64,000 nt of DNA, taken from NCBI RefSeq assembly GCF_010389155.1, contig NC_057768.1, positions 5,826,501 to 5,890,500 on the forward strand, written 5' to 3'. Source of the stretch: Erigeron canadensis. Taxonomy: Eukaryota > Streptophyta > Magnoliopsida > Asterales > Asteraceae. The position numbers and the translations under genes were made by a program. The notes under the pieces are model-generated. The model saw nothing but the letters and a program-made list of their open reading frames with translations, did no database searches and had not been told where the DNA came from. This document shows, piece after piece, positions 56,966-64,000 of the stretch (position 1 is the first letter of the stretch; each line of letters opens with the position of its first letter).

Positions 56966-58706
56966 AAGCCACTTGTAGGCAAGTTGTTGCCTCCTCAAGG
57001 AGACGTGATGATCCAGATGACGAGGATCAACACGAGGGGGAGAAAACTGAAAGGTCAATCTTGATGATACTGAGGTTAGAGCTAGTGATGCGACTGAAAT
57101 TATAGGAGATTTAGATATCAGAGTTGATGCTCAGTCTCAAGATCCTCAACATGATTCTGTCATTGGTGAAGATTTTCATGATCTTGACTTTCCAGATGAT
57201 CACGTTGTTGATTCTAATGATGAAGATGGTTCTCCTAAGCCTTCTCACGATGACGATGATGACTTTGGTTTTGATAAATACCCAGGTGTTCAACAGCCAA
57301 TTTCCTCCCTGAACCAAATGAACTTTGACAACCTAATCGATCATCATGCAAACCTCCATCTCTTCAGAAGCACCTTTTCTCTCAGAGCTTCAATTAATCA
57401 AATTAATGATGGTGCTTTCAAAAGGAATACTCAGAAAAGAATTAATCATCTTGAAACGCCAACCTAACTGATCAAGTCAACAAAATTCCTTGAAGAAAAG
57501 GCATACAGAATCTTCTCTCAACAACAAGAATCGAGCTTTATAACGATAAAATAAAGGCAAGACGTGCTTATGATCATGATCATCAAAGGGAAAAATACTT
57601 GAAGGATCTTGTTGAAGCAAAAGTCACAAGATTCCTAAAGCCTGGAAAGATCAGTTCAAACTCAAGATCACTGAAGTTGTCAGCCTTCATTTCAAAAAAT
57701 GGCGTGATCTCGGCTTCGCCAGACAACCAGGCTTGATGAGGTTTATTGCCAAAAGAGAAGACAATCGAAAGTATGTGATCAGTGAAGCCAGATGCAATCT
57801 TCTCTCTATAGATGATCTCATTTTTCTCCAAAACCATTTTGCAAGAAAACTCATTCAACAAGAACTCGAAAACCAAGAAGCTGCCAGATGCAATCTTCTC
57901 TCTGTAGATGATCTCATTTTTCTCCAAAACCATTTTGCAAGAAAACTCATTAAACAAGAACCCGAAAACCAAGAAGCTTATCATGTTATAAAGAGATACA
58001 TAGATAGCTTTATTCTAAGCCAAACACAAAAAGATTCCAAATTGGAATTGAGAAAGAAAAAAAAGAAGATAAATTTTACCATGCCCAACCAGAAGATTAA
58101 AGGTGTTAATCTAGATAACTTCAACACAGGTGCCATGTTTGATATTCCTAAAGGGTTTGTGTTCGAAAGTGAACAAGGGCACAAGATCTTCATTCGACTC
58201 GACGAACTTTCCAAATATTCTGATGGTACTCTGTTGCAATGCCAAAATGTATTTGAAAGCTTGAATGAACTTGAAGAGTCAGAGAAAGAAAAGAAGAAGA
58301 TGATGAAGGTGATTGCAAAGATTAAAGCAAAGAGCAACCATAGAAAAAGGACAAGGCAAATTATGAAAGCACGTATTCCAAAAGATCGCCCTAAAGTGAT
58401 TCATGTTCCTGAAGGCACATGGGATAGATATTCACCAAATCATGAGTTCGGGCCTCACAACATTCCACCAGTAAATTTTGCTGACAACATTATCGAGCCT
58501 GCCAGCCGAATGACTGATCCAAAGTTCCATTTCATTCCTAAATGTTAATGGAAAGAAAAATACACTGAATACAAGAAACGAGCCTTCAAAAATCAATCCA
58601 ATCAAAAACCTTAACCCGAACCTTCAAAGAAAAGGAAAGAACCCTCAACCAAGAGAAAAAACAGGAGACAGAAGAAAAGATCCTCACATAAGAGAAAAGC
58701 CGGATG
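56966..58706 (+). pseudogene. Second copy of the Sirevirus extra ORF (C-terminal half)
   Basis: Homologous to the 3' half of the extra ORF at 17788-22035. The best-preserved part is the open frame 57733-58548, with FVFESEQGHKIFIRLDELSK, KDRPKVIHVPEGTWDRYSPN and PPVNFADNIIEPASRMTDPK. The first part (56966-57730) contains the RRRDDPDD and DQHEGE region but is broken by frameshifts. After 58548 a stop splits off the basic tail (KRKNRRQKKRSSHKRK). It contains a 96-bp in-frame internal duplication. Followed by a polypurine tract and LTR, so it is the 3' end of a related but different element, truncated on the 5' side. Confidence 0.88.
57787..57978 (+). repeat. 96-bp in-frame tandem duplication within the extra-ORF copy
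   Basis: Units 57787-57882 and 57883-57978 encode two successive 32-residue blocks around ARCNLLS, DDLIFLQNHFARKLI and ENQEA. They differ at a few bases. The full-length element at 17.5-30 kb has only one such block. Confidence 0.95.
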
Positions 58707-58730
58707 AAAGACTACATTCAAAACAACACT

Positions 58731-58742
58731 AAATGGGGAGAT
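58731..58742 (+). other. Polypurine tract of the truncated element
   Basis: AAATGGGGAGAT directly precedes the LTR start TGTTAG, the same arrangement as in the full element. Confidence 0.8.
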
Positions 58743-59046
<304 letters not shown>

Positions 59047-59432
59047 TTAAAGACGGTTTTCGGTTAATACGCGGGTGAATCAAAGAAAATTTATATCGAT
59101 ATACCAAAAAAAGAAGTATAATTAGGAAAACAAAACTAAAATAAATATAATGAATGACGTAACACATGTTTTACAAAATCATATGTTATTTTAAAAAAAT
59201 TATATGAGAATATGATTAGATGTTCAAAAAATATCTTATTTTAAGTTTGACTATTTTTGACAAACTTCTTAACGGGGGATTAAAAATGAAAATTTTAATA
59301 CGATGTCATAAATATAATTACATAAAAAAGATTGTTAATAAGAAAAAACCTAAAAATGCCAAATAAGGTTTGTTCTAAAAATAATAATGTAATCAAAATT
59401 TTGTTTTATTTTCCTCCATATTTTGATGTATA

Positions 59433-59752
59433 CTAGCTAATTAAACCCGGGTTTAACCCGGGTCATCTAATTGAAAACTTTACAAATAGAAATACATAAT
59501 TATCTATAGCATTTGTTCATACACCCTTTGTTTAAAAAACTCCAACGATAACACTTTGTTTAGATATTTAAAATATGGGGTTAAAAGAGTTCCATGTAAA
59601 AACATGAATTTAGTTAAACTTTATTAATGGGGAGATGACATCACATTAACAAAATTAGTATATATCAAGGATTAATGTAAGAAAATATTGAGAAGCCATG
59701 TAAGCAAAAGATGATGTCATAACAATTTTACTTTATTAATATAAGAGATAGA
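59433..59752 (-). mobile_element. Non-autonomous Helitron (320 bp)
   Basis: On the minus strand it starts after A with TCTATCTCTTATATTAATAA. It ends with the hairpin CCCGGGTTAAACCCGGG, TTTAATTAGCTAG and then T. Both canonical termini and the A/T target are present. No coding. Confidence 0.8.
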
Positions 59753-59945
59753 TTATTCTTTCATTACACACACTTACCCACATTAATACTTCTTGATCTA
59801 GCATATGTTCTCATTAATAAACTTTAAAAGGTTGTATTTAGTAAAACCCATAAAAATTACTGACTTTTGAAATTATATATCAAATCTTAGTTGTTACGTA
59901 ATATAATTTCATGTTTCTTATTTTCTTATTGGCAAAATCTTATTA

Positions 59946-60208
59946 GGGCATCTCCGATGAAGGTTATTGTAAAGCTTTTTACTATTTGAAGAAGCTTTTG
60001 CAAAAGCTTTTTATCATTGGATTAAAAAGCTTTTTATCAATAGCTTGAGAAATTTTAAGTCTTTGTAAGAACATGACATTCTCTTTTTTCACTATTTTAT
60101 AATTAAAAATAATTAAAAGACTTTTTTTAAGTTTTAACCATTAGAACCATCATTTAATGAAAATTTTTTTATAAAAAGCTTTTAGAAAAAACTTTTACAG
60201 AGTTGCTC
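59946..60208. mobile_element. PIF/Harbinger-like MITE with TTA TSD
   Basis: Flanked by TTA (59943-59945 and 60209-60211). Ends are GGGCATCTCCGATG and the complement of the right end GAGCAACTCTG. The interior has multiple AAAGCTTTT palindromes. Its absence in copy A (after CTTATTA at about 56872) supports a true insertion. Confidence 0.75.
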
Positions 60209-60242
60209 TTAGTGAACACGAAAGTATTATCTTCAGGTAATA

Positions 60243-61452
60243 CATATTATAATATATATTAAAAATAAAGTCTCGTAATCTGTGTAAAGAATAGTAACTT
60301 TTTTATTTTTTTTATTTTCACCACATAAGTTTCAATCTTTACATTTTTAACACTAAACTATAATAATTTTTAGTAAACTTTTTGTTCTATTTATTTTCAC
60401 CACAAAACTTTCAATCTTTACACTTTTAACACTAAACTATATTATTTTTTAGTAATGGTATACTTTTTATTCTTTTTACTTTCATCACAGAAGTTTCAAT
60501 CTTTACACTTTTAGCACTAAACTATAATACTTTTATTAAACTTTTTAACGTGTAAAGAATAGTATATTTTTTATTTTTTCACTTTCACCACAGAAGTTTC
60601 AATCGTTACACTTTTAGCACTAAACTATAATTCTTTTTAGTAAAATTTTTATTCTTTTTATTTTTTCAACACAAAACTTTCAATCTTTACACTTTTAGCA
60701 TTAAACTATAATATTTTTTAATAAACTTTGTATTCTTTTTATTTTCACTACAATATTTTAACTCTTTACACTTTTAGCATTAAACTTTTATAGTTTTTAA
60801 TTTTCTTTTATTTTAAGGTACGCGAAAGCGTGTATAGAATAATATACTTTTTATTTTATTTTTTATTTTCATCACAATAGTTTCACTCTTTACATTTTTA
60901 GAACAAAACTTTGATAATTCTTAGTAAACTTTTTAATCTTTTTATTTTCACCATAATATCTTAACCCCTTAAACTTTTAACACTAAATTTTTCTATTTTT
61001 TGATAATCTTTTATTTTAACTACAACATTTTAACCTCTTACACTTTACCAACAAACTTTACCAACAAACTTTTTAACACATATATTAAAAAGAAATGTAC
61101 GGGAAAACTTGTAAAGAATAATAGACTTTTTATTCATTTTATTTTCACCACAACATTTTAACCCCTTATACTTTTAGCAACAAATTTTTATACTTTTTGA
61201 TTTTCTTTTATTTTCACCACAACATTTAAGTTTATTACACTTTTAGCACTAAACTTTTATATTAACGACTTTCACTTTCACACAAAACTTTTACAGTTCA
61301 TTTTTTAATTGACAAATGTCAGTTTTTAATAATTTGAATAATACGTGTTTTTTTCAAAAAGTTTATGACACGTTATCTCTTGAATAATATTTTTTATTAA
61401 ATCGTTAACAAATGTAATATTTCCCGGGGCAATATCCGGGTAAGATATCTCG
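60243..61452 (+). mobile_element. Helitron-like insertion defined by an empty site
   Basis: Copy A reads AATATTGACCATTATATGGG. Copy B reads AATA, then 1210 extra bases, then TTGACCATTATATGGG. The insertion therefore lies between A and T, the Helitron target. The 3' end holds the stem CCCGGGGCAATATCCGGG, then TAAGATATCTCG and T. The 5' end, CATATTATAATATATATT, lacks the usual TC, perhaps by mutation. No RepHel gene; the interior is a minisatellite. Confidence 0.7.
60298..61260. repeat. Diverged minisatellite of about 80 bp, around 11 units
   Basis: Units read approximately CTTTTTATTC, TTTTTATTTTCACCACA, TTTCAATCTTTACACTTTTA, GCACTAAACTATAAT. Some units carry an extra segment ending GTGTAAAGAATAGTATA or GCGTGTATAGAATAATATA. 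Identity between units is roughly 70-90%. It makes up most of the Helitron interior. Confidence 0.85.
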
Positions 61453-61837
61453 TTGACCATTATATGGGAATGTGGGCAAGATGGTTGGACAAAGAGGGAA
61501 TATCAATTATTGCCATAAAAATACAAGTATCCAATAACGGTCAATAGTGGGATAAGGCACATTAATGGAATTTTTATCTTTCTGCATGGCAGCCTTTTAT
61601 TGGTAGAACTCCAAACTTTCCGTCTTTGGACATATAGAATCCCTCTTTCACAAAAAGTGAATTTGTGACTAGTCTTTTCACGTTTTTTACTTTTGTTTTA
61701 ATTTACCCCATAAAATTTATCGCAATATATTTGAGGTCTAGCCCATTATATCATACATTCGAAAAATTACTTTTAAATTCGAGAAAACATAATAGATCGT
61801 TATATATTTGAGGTGCCTCAGCCGATCATACTCGTGT

Positions 61838-62010
61838 AGGATTTTTTTTTTTTTTTTTTTAACGTTCGTGTTACGGGACAGTTAGCAATTACATCCATAC
61901 GGGCAGGCAGTCACTAGACTGATCCACGAAGTCCGGACCACAGAGAAGGAAAAACCCACCAATTTAACCGCTACAGAAGGCACGACGTTAAATTAGAGGT
62001 AAAACCTCGA
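61838..62010 (-). mobile_element. Possible 5'-truncated retroposon with poly-A
   Basis: A T run of about 21 bases (61839-61860) would be the poly-A tail of a minus-strand retroposon. The direct repeats CGTGTAGGA (about 61830-61838) and CGTGTAGAA (about 62011-62019) may be the TSD, with one mismatch. The enclosed ~150 bp has no motif I can assign to a SINE or LINE family. Confidence 0.35.
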
Positions 62011-62795
62011 CCGTGTAGAAGAAAGCTTTTAATTTCTTCAAGAATTTTATTGGTATGAATCTAATTTTTCGATTGTAAAAACTTTTTAAAAAATTATCAC
62101 AATAATATTATCTTTTCATCGACTGGCAGAATTCGTTTTAGTAGTGATAAAATAGAATCGAAACGCATGTTTATAAAATATTAATAGGCCAATGGAGAGT
62201 AACTATCATTCAGACTACCCGGAAATTTAAACCCTTGACCCGTATTTTGTGAAGTTTTCCGAACCTTTTTTTATTTTTCTTGACCATTTCAATATGTTTA
62301 ATTAGTATGGTCCAATAATCTCACTTCACTTACTGAGATATTTATGCCCAAAATTAAACAAAGGCCAGGCCATATAAACAGTTGGCCGGATGGCCCAAGG
62401 CTACCAGTACCAGTTTTATATATTCACAATGACAATTAAATGAGCTTTGACATACACTCCAAGACGTTCTGAGTTCTAGTCTCGTTTAAGTCTGTTTATG
62501 TACATATAGTACCAACTCCAATCAAGTATTGGTACCAATACCAAGAGTTACAACTAGCAAATTAGTTTCAATTAATACACAAGCCTGCTGTTGTTCAGAT
62601 TTTGCAACAACATTACCATGGACACCAACTTCGACCCTAAATTATTAGTGCTATTTTGATGGTATTTTAGCAGATCAAGTGAGTATAATTAAAACCACAT
62701 TTTTGCTCCATCTCACATATATAGGGTATCAGAAGTAAATACATTTTCTCCTCACCAGGGTACGTTAGGGCGAGCAAGTGATGGTTGATAATATC
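62011..62795. other. Intergenic, no gene seen
   Basis: AT-rich sequence without a recognisable gene or element. Confidence 0.5.
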
Positions 62796-62797
62796 TA

Positions 62798-63478
62798 CAG
62801 TAAAATCTCTATAAATTAATAATGTCGGGACTAGGATATTTTATCAATTTAATGAGATATTAATATATTATTATATTGATAAATTAATATTTTATTAACT
62901 TAAAGAGGTTTTATGATGTAAATTGTGAAAAAAAAATTCGTGAGTTTGATAACTTGATTACGAGTATGCATTATCAACACAAAATGTATATGAAGCACTT
63001 AATTGTTTATCTCACCTGATGTAAATAATGAAGGTTATGAGATTCAAAACATTAAAGAAATTATGGCAAAATCATTCAAAATTTGGTTAATGACGAAGTT
63101 GAGGATGATTCAATAGCTTTAAAAAGAAACATTGTAAACGACAACAAGTCTTCACAACTTTTTGTAACATTACAAAAATACAATGCCGCAACTCTTAGTA
63201 CAATGAGAATACTTAAAGATAAGATCAATATAGATTTGAAGTTCAACAAAAAAAATGTGACTTTTTAGTGAACAATCTTAAAATTTGAAAGATTCTAATA
63301 ATTATTAATTTATAGTTTCGCTGGCACCAATATAAATATTATGAGATTTCAAAAAAGTTATTATCTTATTATTTTAATGATTGGAGTTCAATTTTGTACT
63401 GGTCCCAAGTTAGAATCGGATAAACTATTAGTTTTATCGCGATTATTAAATTATCGAGTATTTATAAAGGTTCGACTG
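62798..63478 (+). mobile_element. Deleted pogo-like (Tc1/mariner) element with TA duplication
   Basis: The TSD TA lies at 62796-62797 and 63479-63480. Ends CAGTAAAATCTCTATAAATT and the complement of the right end CAGTCGAACCTTTATAAAT match the Emigrant/Lemi1-type plant pogo family. The frame at 63083-63268 (SSQLFVTLQKYNAATLSTMR and KKNVTF) may be the last part of a CENP-B/DDE transposase, but most of the gene is missing. Confidence 0.8.
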
Positions 63479-63480
63479 TA

Positions 63481-64000
63481 TATTAATTAAACCTCGAATG
63501 TACGAACCAAAATGTCCCATTCTTCTAATAGTAGTTTGACATCCGTTGTTGATGAATAATGATCATAAAAAGAAGTTCCGGTTTTGCTCACCAAGTATAG
63601 TCAATTATGACAACAACAAAAGAAACTTGTAAGTGTTGTCGGTTCCCCACGCACCTTATGATATCACGTTTAAACCTTGGGATGCCCGAGCCCCGAGGCA
63701 CCATATATGCTCGCTTCATATTTGTTCATGGTATAATAAAACTTTTGCACATTTTGATTACATAGTCATATTCTTTATCGCTCTAGTTTGGCTACATCTA
63801 CATTAGTCCATGATGCTGGTTTATTTGCTGATGAATAATGGGAACAATCAAAACGCCTACATATAATCCAACTGGATTATTGGAGGCGTTGTAGGACCTA
63901 TTTAAACATCAATAACCTTAAATGATGTTTTTAATTAGTACAAGATTAAGCGGTAATCGTTCTAGAGAAAACTTGGTTTGAATATTAACATTGTTACTAC
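63481..64000. other. Intergenic right end of window
   Basis: No gene or element recognised. Confidence 0.5.

Larger units (their letters stand above)
59811..61500. repeat. Local duplication, copy B (filled by a MITE and a Helitron)
   Basis: Host-like blocks shared with 56745-56965 are separated by two insertions (59946-60208 and 60243-61452). The order and orientation of the shared blocks are unchanged. Confidence 0.85.

Overview
The window is nuclear DNA of a flowering plant: AT-rich, with GT-AG introns, plant-type gene families, a conserved plant microRNA and many nested transposable elements. A eudicot is likely. Asteraceae is my guess from the style of the Sirevirus-like retrotransposon, but that is inference. 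All exon boundaries were placed by hand, using reading phase and protein-family knowledge.

Five host genes can be supported. They are a MscS-like mechanosensitive channel (MSL10 type, + strand, 4197-6860, five exons), a SABATH carboxyl methyltransferase (- strand, 10228-12456, three exons), the histone chaperone ASF1 (+ strand, 39789-41357, three exons), a MATE/DETOXIFICATION transporter (+ strand, 46104-48775, seven exons) and a MIR156/157 gene (- strand, hairpin near 52944-53030). A decayed MSL paralogue lies just downstream of the intact MSL gene. The genes look functionally unrelated, as is usual for neighbouring plant genes.

Most of the rest is mobile DNA. At 0.2-4.1 kb there are fold-back elements, a gypsy-type LTR remnant and a PIF/Harbinger-like MITE. 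At 8.7-10 kb there is a Ty3/gypsy gag remnant and a MITE. At 14.7-17.2 kb four palindromic elements follow one another. A 12.5-kb Ty1/copia element of Sirevirus type fills 17471-29995 on the - strand. It keeps gag, reverse transcriptase and RNase H, lacks protease and integrase, and carries an unusual additional ORF of about 1,400 codons plus repeated ACCGGT hairpins in its untranslated regions. At 30.5-39.4 kb there are Helitron-like elements, a gypsy LTR remnant and a 5'-truncated LINE with a perfect 18-bp target-site duplication. At 42-45 kb there is a hAT element with a perfect 8-bp TSD, a MULE-like element and a degenerate fold-back. At 50-51 kb there is a 1-kb Harbinger-like element.

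The region 55.5-63.5 kb holds more Helitrons, a second copy of the 3' end of the Sirevirus-type extra ORF with its polypurine tract and LTR, and a local duplication in which one copy is the empty site of a Helitron present in the other. A pogo-like element with TA target duplications lies at the right end.

The best candidates for undescribed biology are the extra retrotransposon ORF (its in-frame TGA is followed by a CARYYA-type leaky context), the four near-identical hairpins in the 5' leader of that element, and a fold-back family whose loop carries a 17-bp minisatellite.
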